Source of the DNA: Patescibacteria group bacterium
GTDB lineage: Bacteria > Patescibacteriota > Patescibacteriia > 2-12-FULL-60-25
DNA length: 20,061 nt
Direction: 5' to 3'
Assembly: GCA_018061485.1 (NCBI GenBank)
Contig: JAGOUA010000010.1
Coordinates: 1 to 20,061 of the forward strand
This document shows, one piece after another, positions 13,947-20,061 of this stretch (position 1 is its first letter; each line of letters begins with the position of its first letter). Under the pieces are notes generated by a model, which worked only from the letters and a program-made list of their open reading frames with translations, did no database searches and was not told where the DNA came from. The position numbers and the translations under genes were made by a program.

Positions 13947-14763
13947 GACAGGCATATTCAAACGCCCACATCGCCTGTAGACGAGCTGGATCCGTCAAAA
14001 AGAGCGCGGTCGCAAGACCGTCTGCCATCACCGCCGTATCTGCCTTCACCCAACTTGCGAGCAGCATATTGGGAGATGTTTGGGTAAATGGATCAATGAT
14101 ATGGTGATACGTTCGCCATCGACGACGGTTACCTGATGATCCGCACAAAGCTTGATTGCGAAGCTCCACCACCCCAATCACCTGACTAGCGTCCTCTGGA
14201 TGTTCCAACCCTACGCGGGCTGACGTGTCATCATTCGACCAAAACAGAATATCCCCGCTCCCATTCACCAACCCCTTCTCTACCCCGGAAGCCTTGAGCT
14301 GCTCCGCCAGGCGATCCACCATATACCCCTTTCCCAATCCCCCCATATCCAACAAGCAGGGAACATGCTGGATGATGCGCTCGTCGTCCACGATCGCGAT
14401 CGCCTGATCCAGTGCGGGGGCGAGACGAATGCGCTCCCGCGGCGTGAGAGAATACTCCGCATCATAGCCTAAATCGCTGATCGTATGCCCAATAAGCGGC
14501 GTAAATTTACCCTCTGTGACCCGAAAAAACCGCTGATAGATACGCAATAACTCCACGCATTCGCGAGGAACCGCAAACTCTCCCGTTCGATCCGCGAGCT
14601 GCCAAATAAGAGACGTTTTTTTAAAACGCGAAAACGTCGCATCAAACGCCAAGCACACCTCACGAACAGGCGTTATCAAGGCATCCCATGCCGTGTCGGA
14701 CATAGCGTCCCACACTTGCACCGTCCACGCGCACCCCATCGCCTCCCACGTCGCTTGTCGCAT
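13876..14763 (-). CDS. apbE: ApbE-family FAD:protein FMN transferase
   Basis: ApbE attaches FMN covalently to a Thr or Ser of target proteins, using FAD as donor and Mg2+. From the ATG at 14763 it has 295 residues. Family motifs are present: FSRFKKTSLIWQL (start of the substrate region), FTPLIGHTISDLGYDAEY, LLDMGGLGKGYMVDRLAEQL (FAD site), GLVNGSGDILFW, YHHIIDPFTQ and VKADTAVMADGLATALF (metal site). There is no signal peptide or lipobox, although many ApbE proteins are exported lipoproteins, so this one probably acts in the cytoplasm. The ATG at 14802 overlaps the upstream gene; 14763 leaves a 4-bp gap, which I prefer. It follows the NqrB/RnfD-FNR fusion gene, its likely partner. Confidence 0.93.
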   Translation of the reverse strand: MRQATWEAMGCAWTVQVWDAMSDTAWDALITPVREVCLAFDATFSRFKKTSLIWQLADRTGEFAVPRECVELLRIYQRFFRVTEGKFTPLIGHTISDLGYDAEYSLTPRERIRLAPALDQAIAIVDDERIIQHVPCLLDMGGLGKGYMVDRLAEQLKASGVEKGLVNGSGDILFWSNDDTSARVGLEHPEDASQVIGVVELRNQALCGSSGNRRRWRTYHHIIDPFTQTSPNMLLASWVKADTAVMADGLATALFLTDPARLQAMWAFEYACLTPDYRLTRSSGFGGEVYTRGQG

Positions 14764-14767
14764 ACCC

Positions 14768-16291
14768 TTAGGCGAATCCGGGGAAGTAATCCGTTTTGAC
14801 ACGACGTTTTGGCACTCCAGCCTGATGAACCAGCCCCGTGTACGCCGTCACCATCCCGCTTGGACCAGAAAGAAAGACGGTCGCCTTATCCAAAAAAGGC
14901 GCATGCGCTCGCAAGATGTCTGGCGTTAAAAACCCTTCTACGCACGTCGCCCCGCTAAGAGACTGTCCCGCTTCAGAAAACAGATAGACCGTTCGTAAGC
15001 CAATCTCTCGCTCCGCACGATCAAGTACTTCGCGATACGCCACGTCTTCTGCACGCGCATTCGCAAAAAAGAGGACGATGGTCCGACGCTCTCCGCGGAT
15101 CAGTAACTCTCGCACCATACTGATAAACGGCGTGATACCGATACCGCCCGCGATCCACACCATGGGCGTCGATACTTCCGTCGGAAGGACAAAATCCCCC
15201 GCTCGTTGGGACGCAAACACCGTACCACCGACAGGCAATGCCTCAAGTGCACGCTTAAACGAACTTCCATTTACCGCCGCAAGACGCACCCCTAAACGAA
15301 TCACCTCCTCACTTGGGGCAGATGAGATGGTAAAATAGCGCCTGATGCCACGCGCGTCAGGATCAACATGCGGAAGCGTCCATTCAAGATACTGCCCCGC
15401 AAGAAACGCCGGTTTATAGGGCGTCGAAAACGTGTATTCCACCGTATTTTTCGCGAGCTCTTGTTTAGAAACCAGCGTGAGCGTAAGTCGTTGCCGCATA
15501 CTCACACCAAACGCCACAAGATTACCAAGGAGCAGCGCTAGCTCAGGACTCGAGAAGATCGGCCCGACATGAAATGGCACCGCCGAAAGCGCCCCAACCC
15601 CCGCCCCGTACGCCCACTGTTGCCAGCCTCGCCCCGGAGCGGTTTGTGGCTCTGTCACCATCACCGTCGCAAAAAAGAGGATCGGCCAAGACAATAGATG
15701 CCCCGTCAGCGCATCCACCACTCCCTGACCGGCCATGATCGCTCGCACAAGCGTCACTGTGATACTCGCAAGCACAGCACTCACCGCCAAGCTCGGACGA
15801 CGAATCTTCCACACAATCGCCCCACCCACCAGTATCACCAACGGCAACATCCATGGCGTCCCCACCCACCACACCGCGGCAGGAAAGCCCATCAGTCCAA
15901 TCACAAACACGCCAAACGCCACCGGATTCACAAGCGGCTGTTTGCGATATGCCAGCACATACTTACTCGCGATCGCGAAGACGCTCGCCAGCGCAGCAAC
16001 ACCCATATCAGACCATGTTGCTTGCGGCCATAACAAGAAAAACGCAATAAGAGCCGTAATCAAGGTAGATGCGTCGTTGCGAGGGGCGCCCAATACGCGA
16101 GCAAAGAGCGCGTTCGCCCCAAGCGAAACACCCACTACCGTGACGAACAGCGCCAAAAGATCCGTTGGTCGCATGAATACTCTCCCGAGCACACCCCCCA
16201 AAAAGGCGTGAAGCGCTAATAGCAACAGTCCGCCAATCACGACTTGGTACATCGTTTGACGGTTCAGCCATCGTTCAAAGAAAGATCCCAT
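14768..16291 (-). CDS. NqrB/RnfD-like membrane domain fused to an FNR-type flavin oxidoreductase
   Basis: The 507-residue protein has two parts. Residues about 15-270 contain eight to ten membrane helices with family features of NqrB/RnfD: NPVAFGVFVIGLMG and LFFATVMVTEPQTAPGR (compare FFMATDPvTaP). Residues about 275-507 form a ferredoxin-NADP reductase module: an FAD-binding barrel with RRYFTISSAP, GVRLAAVNGSSFKRAL, and an NAD(P) domain with WIAGGIGITPFISMVREL and FLSGPSGMV. The C-terminus YFPGFA places an aromatic near the flavin. Such a chain could pass electrons from NAD(P)H through FAD to a membrane acceptor; direction and ion pumping are unknown. The usual flavinylation site of NqrB/RnfD is not clear (VDALTGHLLS lacks the final Thr), while SLSGATC (Thr449) resembles an ApbE target. 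apbE follows at 4 bp. Confidence 0.88.
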   Translation of the reverse strand: MGSFFERWLNRQTMYQVVIGGLLLLALHAFLGGVLGRVFMRPTDLLALFVTVVGVSLGANALFARVLGAPRNDASTLITALIAFFLLWPQATWSDMGVAALASVFAIASKYVLAYRKQPLVNPVAFGVFVIGLMGFPAAVWWVGTPWMLPLVILVGGAIVWKIRRPSLAVSAVLASITVTLVRAIMAGQGVVDALTGHLLSWPILFFATVMVTEPQTAPGRGWQQWAYGAGVGALSAVPFHVGPIFSSPELALLLGNLVAFGVSMRQRLTLTLVSKQELAKNTVEYTFSTPYKPAFLAGQYLEWTLPHVDPDARGIRRYFTISSAPSEEVIRLGVRLAAVNGSSFKRALEALPVGGTVFASQRAGDFVLPTEVSTPMVWIAGGIGITPFISMVRELLIRGERRTIVLFFANARAEDVAYREVLDRAEREIGLRTVYLFSEAGQSLSGATCVEGFLTPDILRAHAPFLDKATVFLSGPSGMVTAYTGLVHQAGVPKRRVKTDYFPGFA

Positions 16292-16297
16292 GCAAAG

Positions 16298-16326
16298 AGC
16301 TTAACGAAGCCCATCACGATAGGCAA
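16298..16326 (-). promoter_or_regulatory. Possible promoter of the redox operon
   Basis: TTGCCT (16321-16326), a 17-bp spacer and TAAGCT (16298-16303) on the minus strand end 6 nt before the ATG at 16291. Both boxes are weak (4/6 and 3/6), but the spacing and the 6-nt distance match the other promoters here. Confidence 0.3.
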
Positions 16327-16338
16327 TATGGTGGAATG

Positions 16339-16387
16339 AAAAAGCGTCTCGACCATCACTTCTGCGAGAGAAGCGAGACCGAGACGC
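16339..16387 (-). terminator. Intrinsic terminator upstream of the redox operon
   Basis: On the minus strand, GCGTCTCG (16387-16380) pairs with CGAGACGC (16351-16344), followed by TTTTT (16343-16339); an inner CTTCT/AGAAG stem stabilises it. It would end transcription coming from the glycosyltransferase side before the redox genes. Confidence 0.75.
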
Positions 16388-16402
16388 ACAGAAACCTACA
16401 TG

Positions 16403-16570
16403 CTACGCACTACCCACAACGAACGGGAAGTCGTCCCCCGCTTCACGAGGCGGATTCGTGGCAAGCACTTCGAGGACGGCGGGAGATGCCGTCACGTTCT
16501 CGACGGCGTGAGCGTATCCCGCCGGAACGACCATCCACACGAACTCTTCACACGTACAAATCCCGACCAT
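16403..16570 (-). pseudogene. Possible cupin-domain remnant (3' part only)
   Basis: A minus-strand frame of 55 residues from the ATG at 16570 (open to a stop at 16595) contains VVPAGYAHAVENV followed by AVLEVLATNPPREAGDDFPFV. This matches the last strands of sugar-nucleotide cupins such as the C-terminal domain of FnlB-like reductases or WxcM/RmlC-like isomerases (iPpGyaHsieN...l...an.pfd...pDtf). The first half of the barrel is absent, and the upstream gene ends 33 bp before the open frame begins, so it is probably the relic of a gene. It lies next to glycosyltransferase genes, which suits a sugar-pathway origin. The same bases also form strong hairpins, so a structured RNA is the competing reading. 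Confidence 0.4.
16477..16524. repeat. Nested GC-rich hairpin in the 16.4-16.6 kb stretch
   Basis: CGGCGGGA (16477-16484) pairs with TCCCGCCG (16517-16524), and inside it GCCGTC (16488-16493) pairs with GACGGC (16502-16507). A second perfect hairpin, TCCCGA-CCA-TCGGGA, lies at 16561-16575. Outer words TTCGTG and CACGAA on the minus strand could enclose the first hairpin. The folding is stronger than expected for an average coding stretch. Confidence 0.5.
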
Positions 16571-16626
16571 CGGGACGCACGTGACGCGGCTTTCTTACCA
16601 AAAACTTGGCTTTTTTGCAAGGCTCT

Positions 16627-17745
16627 TTAGAGCAATCGACGAACGACGCTCCAGTATGCTCGCATGAATGGATTACCGATATAGGTAAGGACGGGGTTTT
16701 TAACCGACTCCTCTTGAAACGCAATTTCCGACACCGAAAGGGCTAAAAAGGCCGATTCTGGCATGACTCGCTTAGCCGCGATACGGGCCCGAGCGGCGCG
16801 AATCCACTTCCAAAAAGCGGGGTCAAACCACTCTTTAAACATCTTCCACTTCATATCAGACCAACCACGGAAGAGCGAGAATACCCACATAGCAAGCTCG
16901 AACACGACAAGCAAAGGCGCGAGCAAGATAAGCGTCTTCCACGAATAGTACATGAAGAGCAGTGCGTAGCGGTTGCGCTCCATCCAGTAGTAATTCATCT
17001 TCGCTTTTGCGAATTCGTAGTAGTGATACATCACCGAAGTCGGTTCAAGAACCACCTTCCACCCCTGTATACGCGCACGCAGCGAAAGATCGGTATCCTC
17101 GTGATACATGAAGAACGCTTCGTCAAAAAGCGGACCGATCTCTTGTAGCATTGATAACCGCACTAACTCCCCCGCTCCAGAAGCGTAAGCGATATGAAGC
17201 TCCGGATTCTGCTGACGCTCTTTGGCGAGCCACATCTCAAATTGCGCCGTCGTCCAGCGATACCCGCGCGAATACCCCACGCCCAAAATATGCCAATCAT
17301 TTCCACAAGAGTTCAAACGATCCCGCTCTTCTCCCAACAAGATCAAGGACTGCACAATACCGATCTTGGGATCGGATTCTGCGCGCTCGACGGCCGCGCG
17401 TAAAAATCCTGGTTCCGTATCCGTATCTTCGTTTAGCAAATAGACGTAGTCACACCCAAGCTCTTGTGCCGCTTCAACCCCAAGATTATTGTTCCCCGCA
17501 AAACCAATCCACGCATCACGAAAAATATAGGTGATTCTTGGAAGCGTTACTCCAGACTTTGGCATCCATTCGCGTTCAAACCATGGCTGTACCGGCTCTT
17601 TCTTTCCTTTTGATTCAATGCAAATCAACTCAATACGATCCATTGGGTAATCGATCTTTTCGAGGCCGGCTAAACAGCGTGGAATATCTTTTTCCCAGTT
17701 TGCGGTTGGATACGTGAGGTACAGAATACCAATTTTTGGAAGCAT
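16627..17745 (-). CDS. Family-2 glycosyltransferase with C-terminal membrane segment
   Basis: From the ATG at 17745 the protein has 372 residues. The earlier part of the open frame overlaps the upstream gene and has no family resemblance. The GT-A fold is shown by IGILYLTYPTANWEKDIPRCL, WIGFAGNNNLGVEAA, DYVYLLNEDTDTEPGFL (DxD-type metal site), YASGAGELVRLSMLQEIG and FFMYHEDTDLSLRARIQGWKVV (catalytic region). One or two membrane helices follow (TLILLAPLLVVFELAMWVF), then a basic tail, so it is probably held at the inner membrane. It most likely adds a sugar to a surface polysaccharide or lipid carrier; donor and acceptor cannot be told. It is the last gene of a three-transferase run. Confidence 0.88.
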   Translation of the reverse strand: MLPKIGILYLTYPTANWEKDIPRCLAGLEKIDYPMDRIELICIESKGKKEPVQPWFEREWMPKSGVTLPRITYIFRDAWIGFAGNNNLGVEAAQELGCDYVYLLNEDTDTEPGFLRAAVERAESDPKIGIVQSLILLGEERDRLNSCGNDWHILGVGYSRGYRWTTAQFEMWLAKERQQNPELHIAYASGAGELVRLSMLQEIGPLFDEAFFMYHEDTDLSLRARIQGWKVVLEPTSVMYHYYEFAKAKMNYYWMERNRYALLFMYYSWKTLILLAPLLVVFELAMWVFSLFRGWSDMKWKMFKEWFDPAFWKWIRAARARIAAKRVMPESAFLALSVSEIAFQEESVKNPVLTYIGNPFMRAYWSVVRRLL

Positions 17746-17777
17746 AGAAGCAGATGTTTCAGGGGGTGGAATAAGGG

Positions 17778-18758
17778 CTAGCGTACAGGATCGTGCCAAG
17801 AAGCGATGAGTGTGCGCGCAAGAGCTCGTCGACTCTTGAGAAGATCGGGCGCATCTCGGAGAATCTCTCGCCAAGCGCGAACAAAGAGCTTTGGAGAAAG
17901 AAGAAGAGCGAAAGTACGCAGAAGCTCCGCGAAGACCGTTTTGCCGAGACTGGGCCAGTGCGGCGGACACGAAGCGTGTAAAAGGTAGATCTTCCACTGA
18001 TTCGCATAGCTCGACACGCGCACCACGGGAGACCGTCGAAACTCGTCCTGAAAGCGTGCTATCAACCCACGCCGACCGACACTTCGAACGTGCCAGGATC
18101 GCGCCGCTGGCACAAGCTCCGCACGAGCGCCGCTACGGTGTAGGCGCAGGGCTAATTCCACGTCTTCTTTGTATAAGAAAAATCGCGCATCCATAAGCGA
18201 GCCGTCCAGCGAAGCGCGCATAAGAGACGCTCGGCGAAACACCGATGCCGCGCCAGAAACACCGTATACCGAGACAGGATCGCGTCGATTCAGCCAGGCC
18301 TCTATGGGTGATCCGGCTCCCGCATCACGAACATCTCCCAATCCACGAACCTCAAGACCGAGCGAGTCTATCCCTCGCGGATCATCTGGGGTACCACGCA
18401 ACAACACCCCTTGCACCGCCCCAAGAGACGGATCCGCCTCTAAGCGAGCAACGAGCGCTTCATAGTACGTCGGCTCAGGCATCAGGTCTGGATTCACCAG
18501 CGCGACGTACTCGGCATCATGTTGAGAAAAAAGCGCATTATGCCCACGCGCAAACCCCACATTCTCCCCTATTTCAAATTGATACACCAAGCCTGAGGCC
18601 TGCAAAAGCTCTTGCACGCGGGCTTGCTCTGTTGCATTGCCCGAATGATCTCGCACAAACAGAACCCGATCCCGAAGAGTTTGGTCGGCCAACGCCGGAA
18701 GAAGCTTCACCAAGTGCGGTGAGCTATGAAACGTAACAAGTTGCCAAGCGAGCTTCAT
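17778..18758 (-). CDS. Family-2 glycosyltransferase (rhamnosyltransferase-like)
   Basis: This is a 326-residue GT-A protein. It starts with the first strand (LAWQLVTFHSSPHLVKLLPAL), continues with IGENVGFARGHNALF, YVALVNPDLMPEP (metal-binding D), VSGAASVFRRASLM and FFLYKEDVELALRLHRSGARAELVP, the usual order in rhamnosyl- and related transferases. No membrane helix is clear. It lies 19 bp after the previous transferase and 32 bp before the next, so the three are one unit. The rhamnose label rests on family resemblance and on rmlB nearby, and is not proven. Confidence 0.88.
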   Translation of the reverse strand: MKLAWQLVTFHSSPHLVKLLPALADQTLRDRVLFVRDHSGNATEQARVQELLQASGLVYQFEIGENVGFARGHNALFSQHDAEYVALVNPDLMPEPTYYEALVARLEADPSLGAVQGVLLRGTPDDPRGIDSLGLEVRGLGDVRDAGAGSPIEAWLNRRDPVSVYGVSGAASVFRRASLMRASLDGSLMDARFFLYKEDVELALRLHRSGARAELVPAARSWHVRSVGRRGLIARFQDEFRRSPVVRVSSYANQWKIYLLHASCPPHWPSLGKTVFAELLRTFALLLSPKLFVRAWREILRDAPDLLKSRRALARTLIASWHDPVR

Positions 18759-18777
18759 ACGAAAATAACGAGAGGAA

Positions 18778-19725
18778 CTAGACGAACTTCACCGCTATCC
18801 AGACCTTTGCCAGCGCAAGAACCACCAAGCGCGTTCCTCGCAACAGTGTTGCCTGCCACCATGGTTGCCAGAGCGTAAAATACTGCACCATCGAGCGCGA
18901 AAACTGCGCCAATTTCCAATACGAATCACGTTGCGCAAAACTTTTTCCAAACGCATCATGCGCCACAATAGAAGGAACGTGCATGATTCGAAGGCCGTAC
19001 TCTCGAACCTTTCGACAATAATCCACCTCTTCGTACCAGATAAAATACCGCTCATCCAAGCCACCAAGGACACGTAATGCTCGTTCCGTCAGACAAAAAA
19101 ACGAGCCTCGTACCGATTCCACTTCTTGTTCTTTGTGCAAATCAAGGTCTTCACACAAATAGCGCGAAAGAGCTTTTGGCCACGCCTTGGCCAGCTTCGT
19201 CAGGATGAGCCACTGCGACCAGATGTCAGGCATTCTACGCACAGACGCCAGTGGTGAACCATCTTCTTGTAATAAAAGACCGCTAAACACGCCAACATCG
19301 GGATGATCCTCGGCGTACGCCATCGCCTTTTCGAGCGTATCTTCTTGCACGCGCATATCCGGGTTCAACAGCAATACATGACGTGAGCACGTTGCCGCCA
19401 TTCCTTGATTACATGCCGCGGCAAATCCGCGGTTTTCTGCATTCGCGATCACGTGAACCCAAGGAAAATATTCCTGTGTACGCTTAACGGTATCGTCTTT
19501 TGAGGCGTTATCCACCAACACCACCGAAGCACGAAAGGATCCGCGAGATTTGGCTAAGGATCGCAGATTTTGCTCCAGAAACTCCGCCACATTCCACCCC
19601 ACAATCACGATCGCAAGGTCGTGTGGAGTTTGAAGGTCGGCCTGCACCCATTCTGGCGCGGGGACCCTTGACAGATTCCCCGAATTTTGGTTGTTTTCGC
19701 CCTTTTCTGGTGCTAGGCTCGACAT
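18778..19725 (-). CDS. Family-2 glycosyltransferase, first gene of the cluster
   Basis: This 315-residue protein has a disordered N-terminal 35 residues, then a GT-A domain: DLAIVIVGWNVAEFLEQNLRSL, VVLVDNASKDDTV, AENRGFAAACNQGMAA, VLLLNPDMRV (metal site), VRGSFFCLTERALRVLGGLDERYFIWYEEVDYCRKVREYGLRI (acceptor and catalytic region). A hydrophobic end (LLRGTRLVVLALAKVWIAV) may touch the membrane. A good Shine-Dalgarno sequence, AGGAG, lies 4 nt before the ATG, unlike most genes in this window, and a promoter lies just upstream. It is divergent from the dTDP-glucose dehydratase gene. The sugar is unknown. Confidence 0.9.
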   Translation of the reverse strand: MSSLAPEKGENNQNSGNLSRVPAPEWVQADLQTPHDLAIVIVGWNVAEFLEQNLRSLAKSRGSFRASVVLVDNASKDDTVKRTQEYFPWVHVIANAENRGFAAACNQGMAATCSRHVLLLNPDMRVQEDTLEKAMAYAEDHPDVGVFSGLLLQEDGSPLASVRRMPDIWSQWLILTKLAKAWPKALSRYLCEDLDLHKEQEVESVRGSFFCLTERALRVLGGLDERYFIWYEEVDYCRKVREYGLRIMHVPSIVAHDAFGKSFAQRDSYWKLAQFSRSMVQYFTLWQPWWQATLLRGTRLVVLALAKVWIAVKFV

Positions 19726-19728
19726 AGA

Positions 19729-19740
19729 TCTCCTAGGAGA
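19729..19740. promoter_or_regulatory. Perfect 12-bp palindrome at the glycosyltransferase start
   Basis: TCTCCTAGGAGA is its own reverse complement. It overlaps the Shine-Dalgarno site of the first transferase and the end of its -10 box, so it could be an operator or could fold over the ribosome site. It could also be chance arising from the AGGAG. Confidence 0.4.
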
Positions 19741-19766
19741 CTAGAACGAACGGCGCATCGCGTCAA
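19738..19766 (-). promoter_or_regulatory. Promoter of the glycosyltransferase cluster
   Basis: TTGACG (19761-19766, 5/6), a 17-bp spacer and TAGTCT (19738-19743, 3/6) on the minus strand are followed by AGGAG and the ATG at 19725. This is the only unit here with both a good -35 and a Shine-Dalgarno site. Confidence 0.5.
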
Positions 19767-19786
19767 CCAACTCTTTTGCCTTCTTT

Positions 19787-20061
19787 ATGCATATTCTTGT
19801 GACGGGGGGATGCGGCTTTATCGGAAGCAACTTTATCCATTATTGGAGAAAAGAGCATCCGCTAGATCGTATCACCAACATCGATGCCCTGACCTACGCC
19901 GGCAATCCGCAAAACCTTGCGGCTATTCCTGCGAATGATCCAACCTACCGCTTTATCCATGCGTCTATTACGGACCAACAAGCGGTACACGAAGCCTTTG
20001 AAGGCGTTGATGTTGTCGTGCATTTTGCGGCGGAAACGCATGTAGACCGTTCCATTCTTGG
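19787..20061 (+). CDS. rfbB: dTDP-glucose 4,6-dehydratase (3' end outside window)
   Basis: RmlB/RfbB turns dTDP-glucose into dTDP-4-keto-6-deoxyglucose, the branch point to dTDP-rhamnose and other deoxysugars. The 91 visible codons carry the NAD-binding loop ILVTGGCGFIGSNFI, then RITNIDALTYAGNPQNL (very typical of RmlB), and VVVHFAAETHVDRSI, which leads toward the active site. The remaining two thirds, including YxxxK, lie outside the window. It is divergent from the glycosyltransferase run and fits a sugar-nucleotide locus. No Shine-Dalgarno or clear -10 is visible in the 61 bp upstream. Related NDP-sugar dehydratases are possible, but the NIDALTYAGN pattern favours RmlB. Confidence 0.92.
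   Translation, partial: MHILVTGGCGFIGSNFIHYWRKEHPLDRITNIDALTYAGNPQNLAAIPANDPTYRFIHASITDQQAVHEAFEGVDVVVHFAAETHVDRSIL

Noticed and set aside
16598..16616. Plus-strand terminator CCAA-AAAC-TTGG followed by six T
   Set aside because: The stem is only 4 bp and A-T rich, and no plus-strand gene is evident upstream. It could still end an unseen plus-strand RNA.
16336..16630. Two plus-strand frames (82 and 76 codons) in the gap before the glycosyltransferase
   Set aside because: Composition is Arg/His-rich and unlike the neighbours, there is no family pattern, and the minus-strand reading gives a recognisable cupin-like tail.
17746..17997. N-terminal extension of the last glycosyltransferase
   Set aside because: It overlaps the 3' end of the upstream transferase, is Ser/Arg-rich, and lies before the conserved first strand of the GT-A fold that begins at the ATG at 17745.

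Overview
The window reads as a chromosomal segment of a Candidate Phyla Radiation (Patescibacteria) bacterium, probably one of the moderately GC-rich groups. This rests on compact gene spacing, a rearranged remnant of the division/cell-wall cluster, several small membrane proteins of the kind common in that radiation, a UvrC without its C-terminal helix-hairpin-helix part, a MurG with an altered glycine loop, a helicase-nuclease fusion next to a DUF721 gene, and few Shine-Dalgarno sites. TGA is used as a stop, so the genetic code looks standard. The phylum is an inference; no rRNA gene is present.

Layout. 1-947 (minus): a 5'-cut single-pass membrane protein and an 81-aa single-pass membrane protein, both unrecognised, transcribed from a promoter in the 3' end of uvrC. 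987-2279 (minus): uvrC. 2382-3994 (plus): a DHH/NrnA-fold protein that has lost its catalytic residues, followed at 8 bp by a small NlpC/P60- or CHAP-like cysteine hydrolase. 3995-4345: a non-coding stretch rich in inverted repeats between convergent genes. 4346-13036 (minus): mreB, a small membrane protein, a DUF721 (DciA-like) gene, a UvrD-type helicase fused to a RecB/AddB-type nuclease, murG, ftsW, mraY and another small membrane protein. 13104-13946 (plus): murI, which overlaps apbE tail to tail. 13876-16291 (minus): apbE and a fusion of an NqrB/RnfD-like membrane domain to a ferredoxin-NADP reductase-type module. 16292-16626: a stretch with strong hairpins, an intrinsic terminator and what looks like the 3' remnant of a cupin gene. 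16627-19725 (minus): three family-2 glycosyltransferases from one promoter. 19787-end (plus): the start of dTDP-glucose 4,6-dehydratase.

How the genes fit together. MurI, MraY, MurG, FtsW and MreB are parts of peptidoglycan synthesis and rod-shape control. The glycosyltransferases and RmlB belong to surface polysaccharide and dTDP-sugar synthesis. UvrC, the helicase-nuclease and the DciA-like protein belong to DNA repair and replication. The ApbE / NqrB-RnfD-FNR pair is a compact flavin redox module in the membrane.

The points most worth following up are the flavin redox pair, the structured non-coding stretches at 4019-4348 and 16339-16620, the catalytically dead DHH protein paired with a hydrolase, and a recurring promoter layout in which the -10 box lies 6-8 nt before the start codon, which implies leaderless transcripts for the first genes of several transcription units.
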